From contig JAHGAU010000028.1 in assembly GCA_019925105.1 (NCBI GenBank), positions 248,001 through 312,000 of the forward strand: DNA of 64,000 nt, written 5' to 3'. A program made the position numbers and the translations under genes. The DNA is from Niebla homalea (lineage: Eukaryota > Ascomycota > Lecanoromycetes > Lecanorales > Ramalinaceae). Below the pieces are notes generated by a model. That model searched no databases and was not told the origin of the DNA. It was given only the letters and a program-made list of their open reading frames with translations. This document shows, piece after piece, positions 21,876 through 32,556 of this stretch; positions within the stretch are counted from its first letter, which is position 1; every line of letters starts with the position of its first letter.

Positions 21876-23388
21876 CCTGAGACGACCTGATATCGTTGAG
21901 AATCTCACGACTTGGGACTTCTTGAGACCCGTATGTTGTTTGGAAGCTGTAAATGTAAAACGTAATTTGATGAAGCGGAGTGGAGATGCGACATATTAAG
22001 TAAATACCCGTTGACACTCAAAGCTGGGCAATGTTAACACATTCACAGCCGGTTGGAATGTAAGTGTTATCATGAGAGAGAGGCGGTAGAACCACATGGA
22101 TCCGGTGTCACAAGATGATAGCCGGCAGCCATCTGCAGTCAAGAAACGTGAGACAGTGACAAACGCTGAAGACTACGAACCTGTGCCTGTACAGGGTCTG
22201 GTAGCAGGATCGTATCCTTATGTTCTGACATGGATTTTTCGCAAAATGTAAACCCTAGATGTAGCTTACCTGCGTTCAAGGAACATAAGCCAGAGATCAG
22301 TGGTTTAGCATGTTCCGGATAGCAAGCACATGCGGATCTTCAAGCAGGCATAGGGTTATATTCATACACCTCGATAGGGAGCCGGATTCCGTCTTGAGTG
22401 CACTGGTGGGCTGGTTACTGATTTCATGAGCAGTCTTTTGAAGTATCTTGAAACATAGCAGCAAAATGCAATCGCCATCATGGTGCTGCCTTTCGAGACT
22501 GAAAGCTGCATCACAAAGCCAGAATTTTCCTTTCAGCGATGGTCTTGATGGTTTGGATCTGACAAATTGGTAATGTCAGCGCCAGAGGGAATCTGTCCGC
22601 GTACTTTGCGGTCTTGGTTATTACTCAGCACTGCAAATACCACAGACATTATGGCATAGGCTCGGTACCTTGAGTATTGGGAGCTCATGCTATGACGTCT
22701 GTGGTATTTGCGGTCCTACTGCATCTGAGCTTTGACATTTGTTTATTCTCTGATTCTTTTTCCATACTACTTCGCCCTTATACCTTTCCTACTCCTACAA
22801 CAGGGAGGCGAAAGCAAGCTTCTTCTACAGCCTTCGTGAAGGTAAGCCTGTGAGTGTGAGCTCATGAAGGTGAGTTCCCAATACTGAGCTCGAGATTGTA
22901 AAATTTTCGAGCACCCAAATGCGTCTTTGCGTGCGAGAAGTCCGACGTGTATGAAATAAGAAAGTGTATGAAGTAGGTGTTGCAGTCGAACTTGTGTATG
23001 CATGAGACATTTGCTTCAACTCATATCATGTCTCAGAAATCCGCAAGTTATTGAACTGCCTACCTGAATCCCTTACCAAACAAGATCAGATTTCGCGTGC
23101 TTGCATGGCATCACCCGCTTCGAGGGCAGTCCTCCCAGAGAGAATTGGTCGATATTGCTTGTACGTAGAAATCCGATCGATCTCTACGTGTATAGGTACC
23201 TAAGCACCAAACTACAAAAGATGTCACACTCGGGTGGAATCAATGGCAATGACAAAGCTCGTTAAGTTGTATGTGTGAGGTCGTAGCATTTCAAGGTCCA
23301 TCCACTAGTCGCCGATTTGGATCCGCACAGTACCACGCTCATATAAGGTTTGTACTGATGATGAAGAGGGTGATGTGATGAACGATTT
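21876..23388. other. spacer between tandem copies B and C
   Basis: 1.5 kb without supported genes. Contains a 15-bp perfect inverted repeat (22633-22647 and 22697-22711). No transposase fragment recognised. Confidence 0.4.
22633..22711. repeat. 15-bp inverted repeat with 49-bp loop
   Basis: The arm GCAAATACCACAGAC is repeated as its exact reverse complement, and the pairing extends imperfectly inward (ATTATGGCATAG against CTATGAC). It could be a hairpin or the remains of a short inverted-repeat element. Confidence 0.8.
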
Positions 23389-25049
23389 TCACAGGCTGAT
23401 GTCAAGGTCCTCCTCCAAGTCTTCGTCATCAGAAGTCCTCGGCAAGTCAATCTCCAGATCGACGTCGAACTCGAAATTTGGGGGAACCGTTCTCATCTCT
23501 TCCCTGATACCTTTCTTCCAGCTCCTTTGCATATCGGTGAACGCCCTCTCCTCATTAGGGTTCACGAATGTCTCGTACTCTGAGTACTTACCTCGCATGC
23601 AGAATTTGATCCGCTGGATATCCGGTAGTTGCACACGATCGCCCACGAGATCAAACAGATTGTCCGCTGTTTGGCCTGCTAGCTTGCCGTCCTCCCACGA
23701 TACTCTTAAAGGCCGGGGCTTGCGATTAATGACGATGGTATAAAAGATATGGTAAGCCGGGCTGGCACTCGTCTGGTCACTTGCAGGAATGGGGACTGGT
23801 TCGGGAGCGGTGCGGCCTTGTAATCCTTGGAGAAAAGGATGTCTTGGGCGGTCTGTCCCATTTTGGTTGCTGCTTGGAGGGGAGGGGATTGCGGTGAAAG
23901 CCGAAGGGCCAGTCGAGTTCTGTGAAAATATCCCGTGTGGCGGTGGTACTCGTTTAACTGTCATTTCCCCGCGTCCTGATCGCGTTAGCTCTCGACTTCT
24001 GCGACCTTGACCTGACGGCGCCTAAAGACTTCGGGAAGCTGCTCATGTTGCATACCGTCAGAGCGCGCTGTCTTCCTTTTCCTGGCGGGCGGCTGATTGC
24101 CGTCGCTGACAACATCGTCTTGAACACCCATTGTAGTGGTGATCTGCCGAGCCAGATTGAAACTGGTAGCCGGCTCGTGAGCTTCGGTCTCTCGTCCTGC
24201 GGTAGAACGATTTACCATCCCGCTAGTATTCGGTGTGATCTCTGCGTTCTTGATCTAATCAGCTTGCAGTTCTGAAGAATAGTTGGCCGAAAGGAATGTC
24301 TCAGAATTGTTAGAGTATTTCTAACATGCAAACATCGGATTCGAGCTAACCTGACACTCTTGTGTGGTGCTCAACGTGGGCGAGTACCTGAGCTCGCTGC
24401 TCGGAACTTGCCCCATACTCCTTTCATCTCCCCGAAAAGATGTTGGAAGACCTTGCGTAGTTGGAGGTATCTCGTCTGGAAGTGTAAAGTCATATGTCTT
24501 GTATGGAATGGGACCAGCAGTTCCATCTTCTCCTTCATATCGTCCTCGCTTCAGGTACTGGTTCCTGTTCTGGCGCCAGAACAGTTGCGAGAGTAACGTT
24601 TTGATTCTGAAGTCTCTCGTCAACTCCATCCTTTCGGTCTCAAGCCTAACTTGCAGAGCTGCTTCTTGTGGGTACTTTGGACCGGTAGGAACGTCAGAAG
24701 GATATTCAGATTTCGATGGCCAAAACTTCATTCCATTCCCATCAAGTTCAAGAAACGTTGTCGCCATCTCTCGAAGTTCATGCCAGTCTTTATGCCAGTC
24801 CAATAGCTGTTGGCCTGGGGTCCCAGTCTGTGTGAGATACTGATTTCGCTAATTTTGTGTCACACTCATAAAGTCCTTGATTGGCCTTTCACGAGAGAAG
24901 TGACGGAATCCGAGACATTCATACAACCGTATGGTCATCGGAATAGCATTTTGGGATGCTAATACTGTGTGGTCGGGATTGAAGCGCTCGTGTACAGAAT
25001 TGACCGCCATTGTCTCTGACATTAAAATGTTGAGGAGATAAACGTTCAT
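23389..25049 (-). pseudogene. tandem family, copy C, interrupted by an in-frame TAG
   Basis: Paralogue of copies A and B. Exons: 25049-24655, 24606-24351, 24254-24056 and 24011-23389, 490 positions. At 24849-24851 the frame reads TAG where A and B have the Trp codon of (Y)xWRRQYL; translation resumes in frame as RNQYLTQTGTPGQQLLDW, and the rest is open. The following intron has a GC donor (GCAAGT...TTCAG, 48 bp, a multiple of three), so it can also be read through. Copy C lacks the WPHxQLGRTR motif and its intron. It keeps LLSQLFWRQ, a basic KRKTARSDG stretch, VINRKPRPLRVSWEDGKL and the terminus EDLDISL. The 44-bp third intron (phase 1) is inferred. It may be a recent pseudogene, a truncated protein, or a readthrough gene; a TG-to-TA change is the kind repeat-induced mutation makes. 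Confidence 0.65.
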
Positions 25050-26133
25050 GACCGGCCGCAGCAGAAGTCAGATAGGAGAGCAAGTGTTATTCAGGAACAA
25101 AGATGGAGAAGTTCAAGCTTTTCACTCTGGTGTTACAGCTAGTAGCCACGAATGCGATACCAACGCTAGTGAAAGAACAATTTACAGCATACAGAAGATG
25201 TAAAGGTGATGCTTCTAGACACCGAGTTGTAAATGACTTACCCGGTTGGTGAAGTTAACGCTACCCTCGAGGATCCTTAGTCGACATAGTTTACCTTGTT
25301 GACAAAAAGGGGGAAGTGAGCCTTACAGCCTCACTAGTGGACCGGTGGATGATGAAGCGTTGCTCTCTGACACAGCTCTCTTGGCGTCCGAGTAGTGACA
25401 AGACTTTCTCCTAGACGCAGACTATGGGAATCGAATGTATGGCTATCTACCAGGGATCAGGGTCACTTCTCACCATTCGGCGATTGAACCAGATACCTCA
25501 AAGTTTAAAACCAGGTTCGGAGTCTAGAGAGACACTGATGTCTTGAAGTCGAAAAGATTCAGGAGGAGCACTGAGAGTCTATCCCGTCGGCATAGGTAGG
25601 CCTTCTCTCATCCAGTCACACTAATTATACTTAGATGTCCCCCATGGCCGGTTTTGGAAAAGATGTGCTAAAGGGGCATCGAACAGATGTTAACCGTATG
25701 GTATCTCACTTTGACAAACGCGACCTGTCTCCTCCACGACGCTCCATTCTGGAATCCTTGAACATCTCCAGGACCCTTAGTTAACGATGTGAGTCCAGAC
25801 TTCATGATTAGGATGGTTCTCATGACCGATGGTAACTCGTGGTCATTACAGGATGGATTTCGCTGTCAAGGTGCTTACAAATTCAAATTACTTAATGACG
25901 CTGTAGCGGACGATGGCATGATAAGGTCAAGAAGAGCTGTACGGTAGCACTTGGCTCAAAGGTGTGAGCGGCTCGAATGTACGATGCGTGTCATTTGACA
26001 TCTGAAGGTGCGGAGCTCATGTTGTCAAGAACCTTTGTAGCGTGATGCTACAGTATCCACTGGTATCCGTATGGGCAATTTGCTCCAATGATTTTGATAA
26101 ATTACTGCATGTCCAACGCATTGAGAGTTATTA
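25050..26133. other. 1.1 kb gene-free stretch
   Basis: Between the third tandem copy and the end of TRM5. No coding, RNA or repeat signal that I can support. Confidence 0.4.
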
Positions 26134-27728
26134 TCATCCTTTAAAGGCGACCTTCGCCGGGAGTCGAAAAGTAGCACAGAACATTCTTTTGTTAGGAGCC
26201 ACATCTCGAACGTCCCTTATAGACACTTGTCCCTCAGTCTCGCCCTCTCCAGGCTTCACCTCGAACGCCAGACGGTCACTGATTTCCTCGCAGATTTGTC
26301 CTTCTATAGCCTTAGTATCATCGTCCTTGGCATTGAAACAATAGACGTGGATGAGTGGAAGCTGTGCGCTCCCCTGTGGCGTAAATAGATGTTCTTCACC
26401 TGTATACAAGCCAATGAATGAAGGAAGGAAATTGATTGCGCTGGCGGGTAGATTCAAGACGTAATGGGCGAACGTTTTGGGACGGACCAGAACGTCTTGT
26501 ACCACATGTCTCTGATCGGGGCTGCCTCTGAGGCTTCGGGAGCGATGCCTTATGACTGTAGCTCTTGCTTCCTCAGAGAGTAGCTTGCGTGTCGAGGAAC
26601 GAATGAAGTTGTGGCCGTCTTCATTGTAAGGAGCCACGAAATCGCCCACCTACTGGGATTGAGCCACTCAGAAGCATGATAAGGTACTGAATCTGACTGA
26701 CCTTGTTCCTTTTTATGGCATATCGTAAACTCGCAAAGCTGTCGGGGTTCAAATCATTGGCCATGACCCAGCATCTCTTCTTGCCCGCGGGGACAGCAAA
26801 AGGACCAACACCAGCCATGACATCACAGACTGCTTCACCAGGGAGGAAGTTGTCCACCATACGTTTGTGCTCCGTGTTCAGTCTTTGATTCCAATAAACC
26901 TTGGAATAATCAAACTTGAAGTAGCAATCCTCCTCGTAAACTTCTACACTAAGCTCGTCAACGCCCGCCAGAAGTTCAAAACTGAAAGTTCGGTAGATAT
27001 TCGTAGATCCGACTTGGCTGATCTTATTGATCACTGTACGTGCTCCATTCACCTTGTCGAGCAAGACCGATGCAACCAAGAACTTATAAGGCTGGTGCTC
27101 ATCCCTGAGGTTCAGGTGTACTGATTGTTCTGGATTAGACAAGGGAAGAGAAAGGCTGGGAGGCAGAAAATGCGCACCGATATGACCTACGATACTAAAA
27201 CTATTCGGAAAGTCATCCTTGGTAGCCTCGGGCAGAACTGAGCTCATAATATCATCTTGCTTGGTGAGTCCAGGATCAAAGTATCGCAGAATGCTGATCA
27301 CCAACTTACGATATTTCCAATAATTATAATCCAATTTCAGATCAAAAGGCACGATCGATATATCTTGACTCTTGACCAGATCGGAGATGGTGGGGCTCCA
27401 TGTGGACTCGTCTATGGATTCAGTGCCATTTTTCGCAGGGGGAGTATAGGAATTAGATACCATTGTGCGTGATCTCTGGTTTCAGCAGTAGCACTTTGCT
27501 GGTTTCGCCAGGAGCCTCAGATACTTTCTCAACTTGCTTTATGCGCTCAAGCTCCAGCAATTCCTTTCGTAAGCAGGTCTTCAGCCCGCTGATTTTCTGC
27601 CAATCCCGTACTTTGGCTGCAGCTATTGGGAAGACGGTGTTGAAGTAAGGTCTGTCAAGCACTCGCATAGTGCGATTAATAGGTGGACGAAACATCTTGA
27701 CCTGATCTATTGTGTCAGGTACGGTCAT
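26134..27728 (-). CDS. TRM5: tRNA (guanine37-N1)-methyltransferase Trm5
   Basis: Methylates G37 next to the anticodon (m1G37) using S-adenosylmethionine, preventing frameshifting; in yeast it serves cytosol and mitochondria. Four exons: 27728-27461, 27411-27310, 27255-26702 and 26649-26134, 479 residues. Seen: MFRPPINRTMRVLDR at the N-terminus, YWKYHDIMSSVLPE created by splicing, FSIVGHIGAHFLPP, the AdoMet site CDVMAGVGPFAVPAGKK with NDLNPDSFASLRYAIKRNK, and the class motif NLPASAINFLPSFIGLY. The start at 27728 leaves 291 bp to the next gene; an in-frame ATG at 27929 would add 67 residues, with a hydrophobic/aromatic stretch that might serve mitochondrial import. Introns are 49, 54 and 52 bp. 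Confidence 0.94.
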
Positions 27729-28019
27729 GGTGACTGACGCAAATCGTTGTCTAAGCACATTTGGCGGGGTCGAATCATTTTCTACTAGAAGCCATGCAAA
27801 GCGCTGTGAAGGAGGCTCAGGAGGGTTGAATGGCAAGAAGGCTAAAAGGTAGGTAAACGAAGATTTAAACCCCGAAATCGTTAGCCTGACTTCTGAATCT
27901 TTAAGCATACGACGACGTTCATGATTCATGATTTACGAAAGTAAAAGCAATCGTCAAATACACATGTTCAGCCGAACCCCCATCCAACACCGGCGCTTCC
28001 TGTACTAACGCTTCCTATA

Positions 28020-29122
28020 CTAAGCCCTTTTCCTCAAAACTCGTCGACCTGTCTGTGGGGGATCAGACGCGCCAGCAGCGTTCCTCGCTGGCGCCTTCGC
28101 CGCAGCTGCTTTCTTCGTAACCTTGGCAGCGGGCTTCTTAGCCTTGCTTACGATGGTCGTGCCTGTGGACAACGCGGAGCTATTGCTCGTGCTGCTGACC
28201 GTTCGCAGAGTGTCCCTCTCGACAGCACGCTCTGCCTCTTTCCTTCCTCTGGTCGCAGCAGACTTGCTTCCTGCGGCCTTCGGCCGTCCCGGTCTGGCTT
28301 TCTCGGCTGCCATGTACGCCAAGCTTGCAGTCGCAGCTGCCGTACTCATCATCTTTGCAGGCGATGTCAAGGGTTTCAATGGAGAAGCAGCGCGTGCGTT
28401 GAAGGCTTTCTCAAGCGGATTCCCCTTTTGTCGGATAGGTGATTGAGGGAGTGTGCGCGAATTTGCTGACTTTGGCGAGAGGACGGTAGAAGGATTTGGA
28501 GCTTGGTGAGTAGAATTGTTCGTTGCCGCTTTTGCACGCTTCTTGGGATTCGGTATGGGATCCTCGTGAATCTTGACCGTCTCATTCTTGGAAGTATCTA
28601 GAGCGTCACTGGATGATGGTCAGCAGAGTCAAACACTCTCGATACTTGACGCTCACCTTTTCCTTTTCGTGCCTCTTGTCTTTGTAGGCACGCTGCCCGC
28701 TGTAGCTTTGGGCTCTTGCGTGGTCTCTGACTTTGGTCCTGGCTGGCCGTGATCCTCTCCCTGAGGCTTCTCTGCTTCCTGGGTTCTTTCGTCTGCTAGT
28801 CGCATATCTTCGTATTTTAAGAACAAATCACCCATCTTTGCTTTCCTAACGGCCGTGGGGATACGATTGATACGGAGCTCTATTCTCGTCCGTAGACTGT
28901 GGGCTTGCAAAGCATACTGTGCCCTCAATTTTCGTGCGCGTTCCGTCACTGTCCCAGAGTCAGTCCGCGCCTAGGCTTGATTCAGTTGTCTGGATCACCT
29001 TCAAGCTGTAGGTTGTCAATTAAGGCTTGTTTCTGGCTTGCGGTGATGCGCATAATGTTCTTCGCAGCTCCTCGATTGGGTGTTGAAGCGTTGTCGATGG
29101 TTCTTTTGGGATATTCTTCCAT
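28020..29122 (-). CDS. NBL1: Nbl1/borealin-like chromosomal passenger protein
   Basis: Borealin anchors the chromosomal passenger complex (Aurora kinase, INCENP/Sli15, survivin/Bir1) at centromeres in mitosis. Three exons: 29122-28999, 28948-28657 and 28608-28020, 334 residues; introns 50 and 48 bp. Seen: the N-terminal borealin helix, assembled by splicing (IDNLQLEVTERARKLRAQ, then LRTRIELRINRIPTAVRKA), matches the fungal Nbl1/borealin N-terminal domain. The remainder is basic and Ala/Lys/Pro-rich, with SPxK-like sites and several AKKP/KKAAAAK stretches, suited to DNA or nucleosome contact and Cdk phosphorylation (inference). It is much longer than yeast Nbl1 (73 residues). It is divergent from RPN10, with 385 bp between start codons. 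Confidence 0.82.
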
Positions 29123-29507
29123 TGGAGTATAGCAGGCTATTTCGTGTGAAGCTTTAGCTAAGGAGATTATGGCTGTCGTTGGAAAGCAAGTTGCAGCGCT
29201 GTCTTCAGCACTGATTCGATGTCGGCGCGGAAGTAAACAAAGATCTCGAAATAGTAACCTCGGCATTGGAGCTAGGACTACTTGAGGTCTAAAGCTAGGG
29301 TTCCTTGACATGACCGAAGATCATCCATTGATGTGATGCGTAAAGCTTCTGGTGCCTCGACAAAGTTTCCCATGATCTTTACGAAGCGCAGAATTGTCGA
29401 CTGTTTGGAATTCCCCGTCTTGCTCCATTCTACCTATCTGTGACAAAGCTTTCAGAGGGGGATCGAAATTTTGATTTCCTGACATTGTTGAAAGCAAAAC
29501 TTTCACA
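29123..29507. promoter_or_regulatory. divergent NBL1/RPN10 promoter
   Basis: 385 bp between two outward-reading start codons; no specific element recognised. Confidence 0.5.
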
Positions 29508-30590
29508 ATGGTTCTTGAGGCGACTATGATTGTGTAGGCTCTCTGGAGTAACATGCGGCGAGCTCAAACTGATGCTTTGGTACAGGGTGGATAACAGTGA
29601 GAGCAGCAGAAACGGAGACTACGTGTATCTTTCTTGGTCCCACAAACCGGTGGACTGACTGACGAATGTGACAAACAGACCGTCCAGATGGGATGCCCAA
29701 TCCGACGCCGTCAATATGATCTTCTCCGCCAAAACCCAAGCAAACCCCGAATCATCCGTAGGCCTTATGAATATGGCAGGCAAGGGCCCGGAGATGCTGG
29801 TCACCTTGACAACAGATTTTGGCAAGGTATTGGACGGCATGCATAGGACCAAGATAAGAGGGAGGAGTCATTTGTCTACTGCAATATCAGTTGCCCAGGT
29901 ATGTCATCGAGACTAAGCCCGCGGTGGTGTGAACCAAACCTTCTGACGTGCTCCAAGCTTGCCCTCAAACACCGCCAAAACAAGTCGCAACGGCAACGAA
30001 TCATCGTGTTCAATTGCTCGCCTATAGATGAGGAGCAAAAGAAGCTTGAACAATTAGCCAAGAAGATGCGGAAGCTGAATGTTTCAATCGACTTCATAGC
30101 CTTTGGCGATCTTTCACAAGATGTCACTAAGAAGCTAGAGGCCTTCAATGAGAACATCAAGGGCGGCGACGGCTCACATCTTGAGATCATCCAGCCAGGA
30201 CCTAGCCTACTCAGTGACCATCTCATCTCGACGCCCATACTAGCCGGGGAAGGAGTGGCACCGAGGGGCGGTGAGGGCGAGTCGGGAGCCAGCGGAGACG
30301 CTGGAGGTGGATTTGAATTCGGCATAGACCCGAGTACAGATCCAGAGCTTGCCCTTGCACTGAGGATGAGCATGGAAGACGAGAAAGCGAGACAGGAAAA
30401 GGACAAGCCTACAGATGGATCAAAGGAGCCCATGGAAGGCATTCCGGAAGAGGGTAACGAGAATCAGCCGCTACTAGGAGGCGATGGGGAAGCAAGTGGT
30501 AGTGTGGATGCGCCGGTCAGTAGGCCGGCTGAGGAGGAGAAGAAGGACAAGGACCATGGTGAAGGCCTGGATAAGATGGATGAATCATGA
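29508..30590 (+). CDS. RPN10: 26S proteasome ubiquitin receptor Rpn10
   Basis: Non-ATPase subunit of the 19S particle that binds polyubiquitin and stabilises the lid-base contact. Four exons: 29508-29533, 29586-29624, 29679-29898 and 29958-30590, 305 residues. Seen: a von Willebrand A domain starting MVLEATMIVVDNSESSRNGDY (pieced from two tiny exons of 26 and 39 nt), then RWDAQSDAVNMIFSAKTQAN and NVSIDFIAFGDL. A ubiquitin-interacting motif follows (DPELALALRMSMEDEKARQ, with the Leu-Ala-Leu and Ser core). The tail is acidic, Gly/Glu/Lys-rich and probably disordered. It is the second proteasome gene here, with RPT1 24 kb away, and it converges on RPB4. Confidence 0.96.
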
Positions 30591-30950
30591 TAGAGACCGG
30601 GCATAGCGAGGCGTTTGGTAAAGCATGAATAGATGGCGGTCGCCTTTAGATGGTGAACAATTCCCTTCCAATTATGTCTGACCATTCTACATGTGTTTGA
30701 GATCTTTTTCACTTGATCACTGTCATTCTGATCCCTTCCCTCTATTTCTTGGCAGTTTGTTGGTGCAATGCGCACATCTCGGCTTCCTCTTGGTGTACTT
30801 GTTACAAGGTTGTCGCAGACAAAAAGCCAGAGCTTCCACTGAGTCTGCTCTCGCTGCCTTGATCTGCCTTCGTGTAATGGATACCACACCATGTCTCCCA
30901 CACATAGTCCTTGACCTCGTGTTTCCCTGTTTACATCCTATTATCATCCT
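30591..30950. other. convergent 3' region RPN10/RPB4
   Basis: 360 bp holding the 3' ends of two convergent genes. No further gene seen. Confidence 0.5.
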
Positions 30951-31543
30951 TCATCCCTCGGTAAAATTTCTTAACTTCGTTATCTCGTCCAGCAAATCCT
31001 GTAAGCCGACATCACTGATCTTGTTTTGCAAGCTCGGTATCAGCATCTTGGCCTCCTCCGCGGTCTCGCAGCATAGACTTCCTACATATTCATTTCCATT
31101 AGCCTTACTCTCTCTCTCTCTCTCTCATTTGTCCCCGTCTGCCCACCGGCCTCCGTCCACCATGCCTCCCTGCTATACCAAACCCAACGCCGTCCGAAAG
31201 CCCCTTCTCCATGTCACCACGAAAAAGACTCACCAAGCTGACTCTTCTCAAAATTCTCCATATCCACCCGTTCCCTCAGCAGGCGGTCGACCGAATCGAT
31301 GTTCTCGGGCTGCTTGAACCGGGCGAACACGTCCAGGTAATCCTGAGTCTTCACCAGCGTCTCGGTTTCTTTCGTCGCTCGGGGGCCTGTGCGGTGGTGG
31401 ATGACGGCACTGATGAGGAGGCGCGCTTCTGAGAGAGAGAGGGTGGGAGCGCCTGTGAACTCTCCCAGGTTGAGGGTGGATTCGGCTTCTTCGGCGCCGG
31501 TGGCTTGGTGGAGACGAGGGGTGGGGCGGGATGTAGAACCCAT
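30951..31543 (-). CDS. RPB4: RNA polymerase II subunit Rpb4
   Basis: Forms the Rpb4-Rpb7 stalk of RNA polymerase II, acting in initiation and in later mRNA fate. Two exons: 31543-31234 and 31081-30951 (152-bp intron, phase 1), 146 residues. Seen: LGEFTGAPTLSLSEARLLI at the N-terminus, VKTQDYLDVFARFKQPENID, then, after splicing, QLGSLCCETAEEAKMLIPSL and LQDLLDEITKLRN, all diagnostic of Rpb4. It lacks the long insert of the 221-residue yeast protein. The intron contains an (AG)n run, (CT)n on the plus strand, shortly upstream of the acceptor. It is divergent from TRS23. Confidence 0.95.
31108..31126. repeat. (CT)n microsatellite in RPB4 intron
   Basis: Nine and a half CT units; on the transcribed (minus) strand this is an (AG)n run before the likely branch site GGCTAATGG and the acceptor TATGTAG. 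Confidence 0.9.
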
Positions 31544-32055
31544 TCTTGTAGGAGAGGAGAGAGAGGGGGCCGCGAAGGTGTGGTTTGGGGGGAGGTTGGC
31601 GCGGAGATGAGGAAATGTTATTATAGCTTGTAGTGAGGCGATGAATATTTGTGCTGAAGCTCGAAGTAAGAGTGAGATTGAGATTGAGATTGAGATTTTA
31701 GAGTAGATGAGAAGGGATTGTAACTATGAGCGAGGAAGTGTGATGAAGAGCCAGCCCGCTGTCTCTCATTATTATCTTAGAGTGGATCAAAGGAAGGTTG
31801 TGGCTTTCCTGGGGAAAGAAACGGTCTCGGGTCGATTTGTTTTGAAACTCCTTCGACTCCCCGACTCCCTTCCATCTTCCACACCGATACCTTACCATCA
31901 ATGAAACATCGGTCCAGCCCAGCCTACAGTACAGCATCTTGAAGCCTATCTTTTTGGCGCTGAAACTGTCAAGCATGATTGAGAGCAAGGATGTAGTCAA
32001 GTAACACTATTCGAGCCTTTGGTGCCCCCAACCCCTTTCCAAATCTTCAAAGAAG
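31544..32055. promoter_or_regulatory. divergent RPB4/TRS23 promoter
   Basis: 512 bp between outward-reading genes. Contains an AGATTG repeat at about 31675-31692. No other element recognised. Confidence 0.5.
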
Positions 32056-32556
32056 ATGTAAACTACCCCTACCTAACTGGCAATGAAGACCACATTTGGT
32101 CGGTCTGCAGTACAATCGACTAACATCTCTACCAGGGTCGTTCACTCCCTCATCATCATCAACAAAGCTGGCGGCCTCGTCTACAATCGCTCCTTCTCCT
32201 CTCACCTCAACACCATCTCTGTCAACGACCTCCTCGTTCTCGCCGGAACCTTCCACGGCGTCCACGCCATCACCAAATCGCTCACCCCGTCCTCCCTCTC
32301 CATCCCTTCCAACCAACGCACGGGGATCGAAGTCCTCGAATCTTCCACTTTCCGGTTGAGTTGTTTTCAGACATTCACGGGCACCAAGTTTTTGCTGTTC
32401 ACGGAACCGGGCCAGCCGAACGTGGACACGATCGTGAGGAAGGTGTATGAGCTCTACGCGGACTATGTGATGAAGAACCCGTTCTATCAGTTGGAGATGC
32501 CGATACGGTGTGAGCAGTTTGAAAGGGCTTTGGTAAGTTATATGAGGGCGAAATGA
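32056..32556 (+). CDS. TRS23: TRAPP tethering complex subunit Trs23 (TRAPPC4)
   Basis: Core subunit of TRAPP, the guanine-nucleotide exchange complex for Rab1/Ypt1 at the Golgi. Preferred model: exon 1 contributes only AT (32056-32057), a 78-bp intron follows (GTAAAC, branch GACTAAC, acceptor TACCAG), and exon 2 is 32136-32556, giving MVVHSLIIINKAGGLVYNR and a protein of 140 residues. This start matches the usual family start, MVVH-like. The unspliced alternative, from the ATG at 32083, would add an unrelated N-terminus. Seen: LVLAGTFHGVHAI, GIEVLESSTFRLSCFQTFTG, TIVRKVYELYADYVMKNPFY and QLEMPIRCEQFERAL, the longin-type sybindin fold of this subunit, without the PDZ-like insert of the human protein. 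Confidence 0.9.

Noticed and set aside
24835..24852. A tiny intron GTGTGACACAAAATTAG removing the TAG of copy C
   Set aside because: It would be only 17 nt, below any workable intron length, and would remove aligned residues.
26134..27728. Two separate genes for the two open frames of TRM5
   Set aside because: Phase-consistent GT-AG junctions join them into one conserved methyltransferase.
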